IMG/VR virus record: IMGVR_UViG_3300022920_000004 | Span: 35,001 to 99,000 of that record | Length of the DNA: 64,000 nucleotides | Strand: one strand, 5' to 3' | From: a virus | Part shown: positions 34,849 to 42,460 of the stretch, in pieces | Numbering within the stretch: the stretch's first letter is position 1 | Layout of the letters: each line of letters begins with the position of its first letter | Notes under the pieces: generated by a model | Told to the model about the DNA's origin: nothing | What the model saw: only the letters and a program-made list of their open reading frames with translations | Databases searched by the model: none | Translations under genes and position numbers: made by a program

Positions 34849-35037
34849 TTATTTATTAAAATGTAAAGCTACTACTTTACGTTCTCCATTGTATAAGTCA
34901 AGGTACATATTATCATTATTTAAATGAATATCTTTTACGTCACTGACTAATACATTATGTTCTTTTTCTACTTGTGTTAAAATAAATTCTAACATTTTAG
35001 TAGTAACCTCTATTTGTTTTTTACTTTTTAGTGACAT
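34849..35037 (-). CDS. Small hypothetical protein, 62 aa
   Basis: A charged, probably helical protein (KSKKQIEVTTKMLEF) with a strand-rich end. It lies after the terminator that insulates the 123-aa gene, so it may need its own promoter. Function unknown. Confidence 0.5.
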   Translation of the reverse strand: MSLKSKKQIEVTTKMLEFILTQVEKEHNVLVSDVKDIHLNNDNMYLDLYNGERKVVALHFNK

Positions 35038-35085
35038 AATATTGTTATTTATATTGTTAAACCTGTATACTAAAGTACTAAATGA

Positions 35086-35113
35086 CTTAAATAAAAGGGG
35101 ATTTTACTCCCCT
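35086..35113 (-). terminator. Intrinsic terminator after the 123-aa gene
   Basis: Stem AGGGG/CCCCT (35096-35100 and 35109-35113) with an 8-nt loop, followed on the minus strand by TTTTATTT. It closes the unit of the 123-aa gene. Confidence 0.7.
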
Positions 35114-35121
35114 AATATTTG

Positions 35122-35493
35122 TTATGCCTCTGCTGCAATTGGAGCTTGTACTTCAACTTCAGATGTTACATCTAATAATGCTGCAGGTCCTAAATGTTTA
35201 CCTGCCTCAACAACTTCCATAAGAGTTGCCTCTTTAATGGCTGTGAAGTTAAATTGTCTTCCATATTCAGCATCAGGTTCTCCCTCTGTTGCTTGGAATA
35301 AATACGCTTTACCTACCTCGTAACCATTACGCTCTGCAAGTGTTCCTGCAACAATACGTTTGTTAGGTGCTTGACCCGCAACTACGTTTAAGATAACAGG
35401 CATTTTACCGTGTTTATCAGGTGATGCAGGTGTTTCATTTGAACCTGTAAATGATGCTACTGTTGCTAAAAACATTGTGTTTAATCTACTCAT
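35122..35493 (-). CDS. Hypothetical protein, 123 aa, probably highly expressed
   Basis: It has a hydrophobic-polar start (TMFLATVASFTG), then a beta-rich region, and ends in an acidic VEVQAPIAAEA tail. Its codons are less AT-rich than the neighbours and it has its own terminator. Together these suggest strong expression, which is inference. No known family. Confidence 0.6.
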   Translation of the reverse strand: MSRLNTMFLATVASFTGSNETPASPDKHGKMPVILNVVAGQAPNKRIVAGTLAERNGYEVGKAYLFQATEGEPDAEYGRQFNFTAIKEATLMEVVEAGKHLGPAALLDVTSEVEVQAPIAAEA

Positions 35494-35780
35494 AATATTT
35501 GTAAGTACGATGCTCTTCAGCTTTAGATGGCTTTATTGCCGTTAAGTTATACTGATTTGGTACAGTTCAGTTGCTGTTGTATTATAAATGATAGCTAGGA
35601 ACATAAGTATGCAAAACCTAGTGACTGTTTTTTTATTTATTTTTACCTATCATTATATTAAATGTGCTATATGTTTTATAGCGATGTAATTACGTGATTG
35701 TGTGATAGTGTGCATTGATATACGACTGTGTGATAATGAGTGTAAAATACTAGGCTCACACTCACTATAACACAATAACT
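35494..35780. other. Gene-free stretch upstream of the 123-aa gene, with stems
   Basis: No gene is seen. It contains nested inverted repeats: AATGATAG/CTATCATT (35587-35594 and 35647-35654) enclosing CTAGG/CCTAG, and a long imperfect hairpin near 35727-35778 whose arms (GTGTGATA..TGAGTGT and its partner) pair over about 17 bp with two mismatches. It may be a structured leader or operator. Confidence 0.45.
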
Positions 35781-35960
35781 CTAAGCTTCAACAACTATAT
35801 CACTCAAATCATCTTGATTAGCGTTTTCAATAGCATCTCCTAATAATAACATAGCTTGTGCTATACCAAATGGTGTGTTATCAAAGGTTGATGACATCTC
35901 TCTTGATGAATTAGTATGATTGTTATCATTTACTTTAACTGTAATCGTAATAGTTTTCAT
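35781..35960 (-). CDS. Small protein, 59 aa
   Basis: An upstream in-frame ATG at 36011 would add 17 hydrophobic residues, but ATG 35960 (MKTITITVKV) gives a more compact acidic protein. It has DNNHTNSSREMSSTF in the middle. First gene of the leftward side of the divergent region. Function unknown. Confidence 0.5.
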   Translation of the reverse strand: MKTITITVKVNDNNHTNSSREMSSTFDNTPFGIAQAMLLLGDAIENANQDDLSDIVVEA

Positions 35961-36011
35961 AATTATATATATTTTTAAGTTAATATTCAAAGAAACACTC
36001 TTAACTACCAT

Positions 36012-36468
36012 TGAGTGTTGACATCATTTAAGTAGAACCAAATACCATTGCTGATATTATCATAGGGCTGATGACATTTGATTAAGCACCTAATATTAGT
36101 AAGTGTAGCGAAGCAATAAAGTTCTATATCATTTTAACAATGATACTATATTTACACTATACTGATTAACACTTAATCAATGAAGAAAACCTAATCCCTC
36201 CAGAACTAAAGAAGAGTGTGACCCTCAAGCTTACAAAGGGGGTGGTAACCCAATTTGGAAGTGAAGAGGGGGTGATGTATTGGGTTAGTCCACACATTCA
36301 CTAAATTTTATTTTTTCCCAAAAATTTTTTAAAAATATTTTTTTTTCACAATTAAGCCATACATATACACAATTTAAGTCTCTTTAAAAATAATTTGAAA
36401 ATAAGTGCTCTAAAACTTGCATATTAAAAAAATTTATTGTACCTTTACAAAATATAAAACAATAGCAA
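36012..36468. promoter_or_regulatory. Divergent control region between leftward and rightward blocks
   Basis: No gene is seen in these 457 bases. They hold inverted repeats TATCATT/AATGATA (36127-36145), GATTAA/TTAATC (36164-36178) and AACCCAAT/ATTGGGTT (36247-36254 and 36279-36286), the last framing a purine-rich stretch, then T-rich tracts and a promoter at the right end. It may combine operators, promoters or an origin; the latter is a guess. Confidence 0.5.
36417..36447 (+). promoter_or_regulatory. Flavobacterial-type promoter P1
   Basis: TTG at 36417-36419 and TACCTTTA at 36440-36447, spaced 20 nt, matching the TTG-N17-23-TANNTTTG consensus except for the last base. The downstream gene's ATG is about 20 nt away, so the leader is very short. 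Confidence 0.65.
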
Positions 36469-36822
36469 ATGAAAATAATAATTGCAGGTTTAAGAAACTT
36501 TACTGATTATAACCTCCTAAAAACAACTATTAATAATTTACTAGATAAATCTAATATAACTATTACAGAAGTTGTAAGTGGTGGAGCTAATGGTGTTGAT
36601 AAACTTGGTGAACAATACGCTAACGAATATAACATACCTATTAGGAGATTTAATGCTGATTGGAATAAATATGGTAATGCTGCAGGACCTATTAGAAATA
36701 AACAAATGGCTGAGTATGCTGATAGATTAATAGCTTTCTGGGATAATAAGTCTAGAGGTACTGGAAGTATGATTAAATTAGCTAAAAACAATAAATTAAA
36801 AGTATATATTAAACAAATATAA
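36469..36822 (+). CDS. SLOG-type (DUF2493/YspA-like) nucleotide-binding protein
   Basis: The 117-aa protein has VSGGANGVDKLGEQYA and PIRNKQMAEYADRLIAFWD, the glycine-rich loop and following motifs of this Rossmann-like family, thought to bind nucleotide or its derivatives. Members in phages have no fixed role. It is the first rightward gene. Confidence 0.8.
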   Translation: MKIIIAGLRNFTDYNLLKTTINNLLDKSNITITEVVSGGANGVDKLGEQYANEYNIPIRRFNADWNKYGNAAGPIRNKQMAEYADRLIAFWDNKSRGTGSMIKLAKNNKLKVYIKQI

Positions 36823-36824
36823 TT

Positions 36825-37217
36825 ATGAAAAATAAATATTACACACCAAGTATTGAAGAATTCTATGTAGGGTTTGAATGTGAGATATATGATGACGATG
36901 ATAAAACTTGGGATTTAGTATATGTTGATACACAACCAGGTCTTTGTAATATTACTGGGTTAGATTTAGATATTAGAGTCAAATACCTAGACAAATCTGA
37001 TATAGAGGATTTGGGGTTTACACATATAGGTGCTTTATGGTTTGAGAGTAAAGAACTTGATTGTAGAATTAGAAAATGGAAGGGTTTAGAGATTGATATC
37101 TACCACGATTGGAGTAGAAATGATGGTGAACACACTGATCATTATAAAGTCTTCAGAGGAACTATTAAAAACAAATCTGAATTAAAAATACTCTTAAAAC
37201 AACTTAATATAAAGTAA
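36825..37217 (+). CDS. Paralogous family protein 1, 130 aa
   Basis: It shares KYYTPSIEEFYVGFECE at the start, a VKYLDKSDIEDLGF middle and an IKNKSELK.LLKQLNI end with the proteins at 39599-39958 and 41127-41531. Function unknown. A strong terminator follows. Confidence 0.7.
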   Translation: MKNKYYTPSIEEFYVGFECEIYDDDDKTWDLVYVDTQPGLCNITGLDLDIRVKYLDKSDIEDLGFTHIGALWFESKELDCRIRKWKGLEIDIYHDWSRNDGEHTDHYKVFRGTIKNKSELKILLKQLNIK

Positions 37218-37222
37218 TACTA

Positions 37223-37249
37223 AACCCGTCTTAACAGATGGGTTTTTTG
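37223..37249 (+). terminator. Intrinsic terminator
   Basis: Stem AACCCGTCT/AGATGGGTT (37223-37231 and 37236-37244, one G-T pair) with loop TAAC, followed by TTTTGT. It ends the first small rightward operon. Confidence 0.8.
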
Positions 37250-37298
37250 TTGTAATAAAGTTAATTATAAAATATTTTAAAAATAAATCACTTTTTAC

Positions 37299-37329
37299 TT
37301 GCATATGTCAAATTTTTATTGTACCTTTG
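37299..37329 (+). promoter_or_regulatory. Flavobacterial-type promoter P2
   Basis: TTG at 37299-37301 and a perfect TACCTTTG at 37322-37329, spaced 20 nt, the same as P1. The first convincing ATG is at 37461, so the leader is about 125 nt and contains a G/A-rich stretch. No better gene was seen in it. Confidence 0.75.
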
Positions 37330-37460
37330 CGGTGTTAATAACAAACACAACAAACATACAATGGCTTTCCATCAATTGGGGCTATGACGTTTCTGAAGGG
37401 GAAGGAGTATTTAAAAGAGGAGGGGAAACTCTTTAGCACCTAATAATAAAATATATAAAT

Positions 37461-37631
37461 ATGAAGGAAGAATTTAAATGGATTAATTATGATGAGTGGA
37501 AGTTTGAAAAGACTAGGGGTAGAAGTATTATATGGAAAGGTTTATCTAAAGAGACTTATCCTAAAGTAAAAGACGTTGTTGAACGTTATATTATAGGATG
37601 TGATCCTTATGATGAAGCACCTAATAAATAA
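37461..37631 (+). CDS. Small hypothetical protein, 56 aa
   Basis: The frame starts MKEEFKWINY and ends at TAA 37629-37631. It is the first frame after promoter P2 and has GRSIIW near its middle, also seen as KIMGRS in the next protein. Function unknown. Confidence 0.5.
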   Translation: MKEEFKWINYDEWKFEKTRGRSIIWKGLSKETYPKVKDVVERYIIGCDPYDEAPNK

Positions 37632-37641
37632 AATATAGATT

Positions 37642-37818
37642 ATGATAAAATTAATAAGTAACAAAGATCCTGAATTCTTTTTTAAGTATACAAACTCTTT
37701 AATGGATTTATATAATAAACAAAAACAAATGGATTTTACAGAAATGTTAAATAAATTTCCTATTAAAAATAGTAATGAAATTTATGAATGGAAAATAATG
37801 GGAAGATCTGCTAAATAA
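37642..37818 (+). CDS. Small hypothetical protein, 58 aa
   Basis: The frame starts MIKLISNKDP and ends at TAA 37816-37818. Lys/Asn-rich with no motif. Flanked by copies of an AGCACCTAA/TTAGGTGCT-type sequence (near 37616 and 37830). Confidence 0.45.
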   Translation: MIKLISNKDPEFFFKYTNSLMDLYNKQKQMDFTEMLNKFPIKNSNEIYEWKIMGRSAK

Positions 37819-37865
37819 CCCTTACTATTTTAGGTGCTTTATTAAAATAATTTAAAAATAAATAT

Positions 37866-38072
37866 ATGGATTACAACAGAGAAAGAATATTAGATGATTT
37901 AGTAAGAGAACGTGAGATGAAAGAACACTCTGAAAGATTTCAAGGGTACTTCTTACAACATAAATTAGGGTATATTACAGATGATCAATTAAACGATTGG
38001 TTATTAGGTAAGAGAGAATTTGGAGTAGTTGTTAGAGACCCTAAAAATGAAATACCTTTTAAAAAAATTTAA
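37866..38072 (+). CDS. Small hypothetical protein, 68 aa
   Basis: An acidic/basic helical protein (REREMKEHSERFQGYF) with no recognised family. It precedes promoter P3. Confidence 0.5.
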   Translation: MDYNRERILDDLVREREMKEHSERFQGYFLQHKLGYITDDQLNDWLLGKREFGVVVRDPKNEIPFKKI

Positions 38073-38089
38073 AAATAAATGCTAAATAA

Positions 38090-38121
38090 TTAGGATATGT
38101 CAAAAAAATGTTGTACCTTTG
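38090..38121 (+). promoter_or_regulatory. Flavobacterial-type promoter P3
   Basis: TACCTTTG at 38114-38121 with TAG in place of the TTG box 20 nt upstream. The sequence between (GATATGTCAAA...TTGTACCTTTG) matches P2 closely. The ATG of the next gene follows after a short leader. Confidence 0.65.
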
Positions 38122-38146
38122 TACAAGAATTAAATAATTAAAGTAT

Positions 38147-38434
38147 ATGACTAAAATAAACATAGAAGAAACTTATAATAGTATTAAAGAGGATATAAGT
38201 AAAGATTATAAAAAATTTATATTAGAATCTAAAACATTCTTAGATAAATATAGACAAAATAGGAAAGATGATGTATTCCTTGGATATGTTGAAGAACCTG
38301 GATCTGGTTATAGATATATTATTACTATTTATATTAGGGGCTTTAGATCAACTGAATCATTAACTTCTAATATTCATTTAGATGCTAATTATAAACAAGT
38401 AAGTGAGAATGTTAAAAGAAGATCAACTAAATAA
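38147..38434 (+). CDS. Hypothetical protein, 95 aa
   Basis: A charged protein with a helical N-terminal half and a strand-rich middle (GSGYRYIITIYIRG). No recognised family. It is the first gene after promoter P3. Confidence 0.5.
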   Translation: MTKINIEETYNSIKEDISKDYKKFILESKTFLDKYRQNRKDDVFLGYVEEPGSGYRYIITIYIRGFRSTESLTSNIHLDANYKQVSENVKRRSTK

Positions 38435-38451
38435 TTTTACATATTATAACG

Positions 38452-38727
38452 ATGAGTGGAATCAAGGAAATACTAACAAATAGAGTACATAAAATACATA
38501 ATAAAAGTCATAGAAGAATGATGACTAAGAATGGTGTATTAGATAAAGTAGATTTACAAATTAATAAAAGTTTTAGTATTATAGATGCTTTAGATGATTT
38601 AAATCACTTAGTTAAATACACTCAAGATTATCCAGTAGAGGATAGTTCTATTGTACATTTTGAAACTGACTTAGTGGTTATGAGTAGAGAGAATTATGAT
38701 GAACTTTTAAAATTAATAGATGGATAA
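38452..38727 (+). CDS. Hypothetical protein, 91 aa
   Basis: Basic at the N-terminus (NRVHKIHNKSHRRMM), acidic after. Overlaps the next gene by 8 nt. No known domain. Confidence 0.5.
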   Translation: MSGIKEILTNRVHKIHNKSHRRMMTKNGVLDKVDLQINKSFSIIDALDDLNHLVKYTQDYPVEDSSIVHFETDLVVMSRENYDELLKLIDG

Positions 38728-38905
38728 TAGGGATAAGAGTTTTTGTATACACAAAAGTGTATATAGATATCAATTAGAATTTGGAACTGTAGTATTTTTT
38801 GATAAAGAAGAAGGTCTTAATATAATGCAATTTGATATAAGAGATGGTGAAGATATTATAAAAAGTATTGATGAAATATTAAAATATGAAAAAGATAATA
38901 AATAA
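38720..38905 (+). CDS. Small hypothetical protein, 61 aa
   Basis: An acidic protein with a His/Cys near the start (SFCIHKSVYR). Coupled to the genes on either side by short overlaps. Function unknown. Confidence 0.45.
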   Translation: MDNRDKSFCIHKSVYRYQLEFGTVVFFDKEEGLNIMQFDIRDGEDIIKSIDEILKYEKDNK

Positions 38906-39162
38906 TGGGATTAAATAGACAAGCTAAAAGGATTGAACGTAAGAAAGCATTAAAAGATGCTAAGTTTCATAAGAAAGAGTTTTACGCTAAGTTAAATGAG
39001 TTAGATTATATATCTAGCTTATTAGCTGTAGAAGGTGTTATACTTACTGAGGATAACATTGTAGAGGAAGTTGCTAAGGTATCTTCTATTACTTTAGGTG
39101 CTATGGAGAAGATGATATTAATTAATAAACAAAGTCAGTTAGATGAAAAAGATAACACTTAA
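38905..39162 (+). CDS. Small hypothetical protein, 85 aa
   Basis: Strongly basic at the start (RQAKRIERKKALKDAKFHKK), then acidic. The basic region suggests nucleic-acid binding. It overlaps the previous gene by one base and the next by 20 nt. Confidence 0.5.
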   Translation: MGLNRQAKRIERKKALKDAKFHKKEFYAKLNELDYISSLLAVEGVILTEDNIVEEVAKVSSITLGAMEKMILINKQSQLDEKDNT

Positions 39163-39433
39163 AAATGTTAAAAGCTTCATTAGAGGACATTATAATTTAT
39201 ACTTAGATAAACTAGGTATGTATCCTAGACATAAACAAGAACAAATCCTGTATAGAATATCTCTATGCAGTGATTGTGTTTCTAATAAAGGTTGTAAGTA
39301 TTGTGGTTGTGCTCCTAATAAAAAGGTTTATGATGATAAGTCTTGTAATGATGGTGAAAGGTTTCCTGATATGCTTAATGAAGTAGAATGGGATAAGTTT
39401 AAAATTGATAATAAAATAACTGTAGATGAATAA
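39143..39433 (+). CDS. Cys-rich protein, 96 aa (zinc-binding)
   Basis: Eight Cys in the middle (LCSDCVSNKGCKYCGCAP, later KSCNDG) suggest one or two zinc sites. It may bind nucleic acid or act as a small regulator; no family is assigned. Confidence 0.55.
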   Translation: MKKITLKNVKSFIRGHYNLYLDKLGMYPRHKQEQILYRISLCSDCVSNKGCKYCGCAPNKKVYDDKSCNDGERFPDMLNEVEWDKFKIDNKITVDE

Positions 39434-39599
39434 CTACGTAGAAGACCATAATAAAGTATCTGAAGCTATAACTGCTGTAGAAGATATGACAACTATGTTA
39501 GAGGTGTTTATGGAGAATACTAATACTAATATACAGTTTGAACCATCTGTAAATAAAGTTGATGGTAAATGGAGATCTGAATTAAAAATATATAAATAA
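39426..39599 (+). CDS. Small hypothetical protein, 57 aa
   Basis: The frame starts MNNYVEDHNK and ends at TAA 39597-39599. The next gene's ATG overlaps this stop (TAATG), which supports translation of both. Acidic, helical. Confidence 0.5.
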   Translation: MNNYVEDHNKVSEAITAVEDMTTMLEVFMENTNTNIQFEPSVNKVDGKWRSELKIYK

Positions 39600-39958
39600 T
39601 GGAGAAATATTATACACCTGAAATTGAAGAGTTTCATGTTGGTTTTGAATATGAATATAATTACGAAGAAGGTATTACTAGGGTTTTAGGTACTAATGAT
39701 ACAGTAGATACTGAAGAGGTTAGAGTTAAATATTTAGATAAAGAAGATATAGAGAGTTTGGGGTTTAAGCTAGATAATGTACATAACGAGGTTAAATTTA
39801 ACTACTTAATGTTTCCTTATAGATTAGAGCATACACCTCATAACAACAGGTTAGATATCTATAAATGGGGTGACGAGTGCGATATGATAGGTTATATTAA
39901 CATCAAAAATAAATCAGAGTTAAAAAGATTATTAAAACAATTAAATATAATTGAATAA
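39599..39958 (+). CDS. Paralogous family protein 2, 119 aa
   Basis: It shares EKYYTPEIEEFHVGFEYE, VKYLDKEDIESLGF and an IKNKSELKRLLKQLNI end with the proteins at 36825-37217 and 41127-41531. Function unknown. Confidence 0.7.
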   Translation: MEKYYTPEIEEFHVGFEYEYNYEEGITRVLGTNDTVDTEEVRVKYLDKEDIESLGFKLDNVHNEVKFNYLMFPYRLEHTPHNNRLDIYKWGDECDMIGYINIKNKSELKRLLKQLNIIE

Positions 39959-40257
39959 TGGAAAGATTAGAATACCTTAACAAAGAATTAAAACATATAA
40001 CCTCAGTTAATAGAGGTGCTCCATTTCCATTATTTGATACGGAATATGTAGAATTAGTACAACAAGAAATAATTAATATAATGGATAAAATTAAAATAGA
40101 CTACGATGATGAACCTGTAGTATCTTGTAAACATTGTAAATCATTGTTTATTAAAGTAGATGAAGATGATAATAACTTATGTATGAAATGTGGTTCTATA
40201 AATGAAGTGATAGAACATAAAGATATATTTGATTACAAGAATAAATATAACAAATAA
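39958..40257 (+). CDS. Zinc-ribbon protein, 99 aa
   Basis: A C-terminal ribbon with two CxxC pairs (CKHC and CMKC, about 20 residues apart) after an acidic helical N-terminal part. Possibly transcription-related, which is inference. Confidence 0.55.
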   Translation: MERLEYLNKELKHITSVNRGAPFPLFDTEYVELVQQEIINIMDKIKIDYDDEPVVSCKHCKSLFIKVDEDDNNLCMKCGSINEVIEHKDIFDYKNKYNK

Positions 40258-40526
40258 TGAATAAGGTACAACAAAGTATTGTTCAGGATAATTATATTTC
40301 TAAACATCCTGAGTTATATAACATTATGAAACAACGATGTGAAGAGATGTTAAAAATTAAAACTATTGAATTCCATGATAAATTAGATGATAATAATTTA
40401 ACAGTTGTTGGAAGTGATAGTGGTAATATGTATTTTAAAACTGGTGTTGGAGAAATTACTAAAGAAGAATTTCTTAAAATAATGGAAGGAAAAACAATTG
40501 AATATGAAGAACGGGAAGATAGCTAA
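40257..40526 (+). CDS. Hypothetical protein, 89 aa
   Basis: Acidic, with a Met/Asn-rich start. Overlaps the next gene by 29 nt. No recognised family. Confidence 0.5.
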   Translation: MNKVQQSIVQDNYISKHPELYNIMKQRCEEMLKIKTIEFHDKLDDNNLTVVGSDSGNMYFKTGVGEITKEEFLKIMEGKTIEYEEREDS

Positions 40527-40893
40527 TATTAATGTTAGTAGAAAGCGTTTATATTATAGGTGGTTAGAAATAACTAAACCTTTTCATAAACTAACTTCTC
40601 AACAACATAATATACTAAGCTTATTATTATACTATTTCTTTGAATATAGAAAGGATATAACTAATGATAAGTTATGTTGGAAGATGGTTTTTGATTACGA
40701 TACCAAGCAACTAATAAAGAAAGAACTTGGTATTAAAGACCCTAATCTACAGAATGTATTAACATCACTTAGAAAGAAAGGTGTAGTTATTGACAATGAG
40801 ATTGTATCTACTTATATACCAAATATAGAAGTTGATAGTAATAATTTTAAGATAATATTTAATTTTAATATTGTAGAAGATGGAAAGCAATAA
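40498..40893 (+). CDS. Hypothetical protein, 131 aa (possible winged-helix)
   Basis: It has a helical core (HKLTSQQHNILSLLLYYFF) and an LQNVLTSLRKKGVVID stretch reminiscent of a winged-helix recognition region. An alternative start lies at the third codon (MKNGKIANI). A transcriptional role is possible but unproven. Confidence 0.55.
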   Translation: MNMKNGKIANINVSRKRLYYRWLEITKPFHKLTSQQHNILSLLLYYFFEYRKDITNDKLCWKMVFDYDTKQLIKKELGIKDPNLQNVLTSLRKKGVVIDNEIVSTYIPNIEVDSNNFKIIFNFNIVEDGKQ

Positions 40894-41137
40894 AACTGTA
40901 ATAATAAAAAAATCTTTTAAAAGTAAACCTGATAGTTTAAGAGGGATACGTCCAGAAAATGCATTATTTCATATAGGAGACCCTGATATGGGAGAATTAA
41001 ATCATATTGAAGTTGAAGAGTTTAAAAAACTTTATGATGCTTGTAAACCTAAAAGTATTAATAATGTAGGTATAATAATAATAGGGACATCAGGAGAAAC
41101 CGATAATAATTTTAAAAATATTTTTTATGGAAAGTAA
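40880..41137 (+). CDS. Hypothetical protein, 85 aa
   Basis: Not recognised. It has RGIRPENALFHIGDPDMG and ends in NNFKNIFYG. Overlaps genes on both sides by 11-14 nt. Confidence 0.5.
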   Translation: MESNKTVIIKKSFKSKPDSLRGIRPENALFHIGDPDMGELNHIEVEEFKKLYDACKPKSINNVGIIIIGTSGETDNNFKNIFYGK

Positions 41138-41531
41138 ATACTATATACCAGATATATCTGAATTTTATGTTGGGTTTGAGTGTGAAGTTTATAATAAATA
41201 TTCAGAAGAATGGTATATTTTTTTATTTAACCAAGTTTTTGAAGACACATCTGTAGCGTATAATTTTACGGAAGGAAAATATAGAGTTAAATACTTAGAT
41301 AAATCTGATATAGAAAGTTTAGGGTTTAAACAAATAACTGATGACTGTTTTAATTTACCTTTAAATGATGATGAAGAACTTAGGTTATTGTATGAAGATA
41401 ATATTATAGTTATTTTCTTAGCTGACCAATATAACCGTAGTTTATTTAGGGGTTTAATTAAAAACAAATCTGAATTAAAGAAAGTTTTAAAACAATTAAA
41501 TATTGTAGATGAGGAAGAGAAGAAATCCTAA
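41127..41531 (+). CDS. Paralogous family protein 3, 134 aa
   Basis: It shares SKYYIPDISEFYVGFECE, VKYLDKSDIESLGF and an IKNKSELKKVLKQLNI end with the proteins at 36825-37217 and 39599-39958. Function unknown. Confidence 0.7.
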   Translation: MESKYYIPDISEFYVGFECEVYNKYSEEWYIFLFNQVFEDTSVAYNFTEGKYRVKYLDKSDIESLGFKQITDDCFNLPLNDDEELRLLYEDNIIVIFLADQYNRSLFRGLIKNKSELKKVLKQLNIVDEEEKKS

Positions 41532-41796
41532 GCTTAAATCTGTAATACATAATATAATTAAAGATAATGAGATAACGGATCAACAGTTTGATGAAATAAC
41601 AGAATCTCCTTATAAGTTTACTAAAGAGACTATAGAGAAACTAAGTCTACAAACAGTAAATGAAGAAGAGTTTAATAAGTTAGAAACTAATTTTATGTAT
41701 AAGTTTATTGGTAAATTATATACTAATTATAGAATGGTTAAAGTAACACAAAATAGAGTATCAACATTTTTAAATAAGAATAAATGGAAGAAATAA
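41509..41796 (+). CDS. Basic protein, 95 aa
   Basis: Lys/Arg-rich start (RKRRNPKLK) and end (NKNKWKK), with a helical middle. It may bind nucleic acid. It overlaps its neighbours by 23 and 13 nt. Confidence 0.5.
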   Translation: MRKRRNPKLKSVIHNIIKDNEITDQQFDEITESPYKFTKETIEKLSLQTVNEEEFNKLETNFMYKFIGKLYTNYRMVKVTQNRVSTFLNKNKWKK

Positions 41797-42143
41797 AACA
41801 CATGACACAGGAAGATGTAAACCAAGTAATTGAAGGTTTTCCAGTAGTACCAACATTTAATAAAGTATTAATTACTTTAAATACTGATGTAGAAGAAGAC
41901 GGATTAATTATATCTAATACTGGATTATCTGAAACACAATATATAGTTGCTAAAGGAGCTAATTGTACATTTGAAGTAGGACAGAAAGTTATAATTGATT
42001 TAGATAAGTTATCAGTTAAAGTACCTTCTGATACAGATCAAACACAAATGACTGTACAGATTAAAATTGATCCTATTCAAGTAGATGAGGTTATGTATAC
42101 ATTGATTGAAGATAGATTTATTAAAGCATTAGATAATAGATAA
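41784..42143 (+). CDS. GroES-like co-chaperonin
   Basis: Predicted cpn10-like lid for the nearby GroEL-like protein. It has VVPTFNKVLITL, a GLIIS stretch where GroES has its mobile-loop GIVL, a beta core and VGQKVIIDLDK (GroES GDIV). The C-terminal ring contact region is divergent. The link is supported by the GroEL-like gene about 1.1 kb downstream on the same strand. Confidence 0.6.
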   Translation: MEEIKHMTQEDVNQVIEGFPVVPTFNKVLITLNTDVEEDGLIISNTGLSETQYIVAKGANCTFEVGQKVIIDLDKLSVKVPSDTDQTQMTVQIKIDPIQVDEVMYTLIEDRFIKALDNR

Positions 42144-42148
42144 TAATT

Positions 42149-42460
42149 ATGAAGAAAACATTAAATAATACAACAGCTAATCAAGCTAAAGACCAAGTTT
42201 CTGATATTACATTTTGGGGTAATGGTGATACATTTAAATTAATAAGTAAAGCCTCTAGTAAAAAAGAAGGTTGGATGAAATCTACTAAAGCTATGGAAAT
42301 AGTTGGTGTAGGTTGTGTAGTTCAAGTTACAACTCAACAAGGTGATAATGTATCTGAAGCAGTTACATTTGTACCAGGAGTAAAAATAGAAGAGTCTTAT
42401 GACTCTTTAGATAATATAAATAAAATTGTAATAAGTAGAAGATTAATAGCATTTAGTTAA
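42149..42460 (+). CDS. Hypothetical protein, 103 aa
   Basis: Strand-rich, Lys/Val-rich, with an EIVGVGCVVQVTTQQGDNVSEA centre. It belongs to the run before the packaging genes. Function unknown. Confidence 0.55.
   Translation: MKKTLNNTTANQAKDQVSDITFWGNGDTFKLISKASSKKEGWMKSTKAMEIVGVGCVVQVTTQQGDNVSEAVTFVPGVKIEESYDSLDNINKIVISRRLIAFS

Noticed and set aside
37360-37440. Very short frames in the P2 leader (for example starting ATGACGTTT)
   Set aside because: Only about 19 codons with no conserved motif; more likely untranslated leader.
39434-39637. Minus-strand frame of 67 codons
   Set aside because: The plus-strand frame at 39426-39599 fits the operon and start/stop overlap better.
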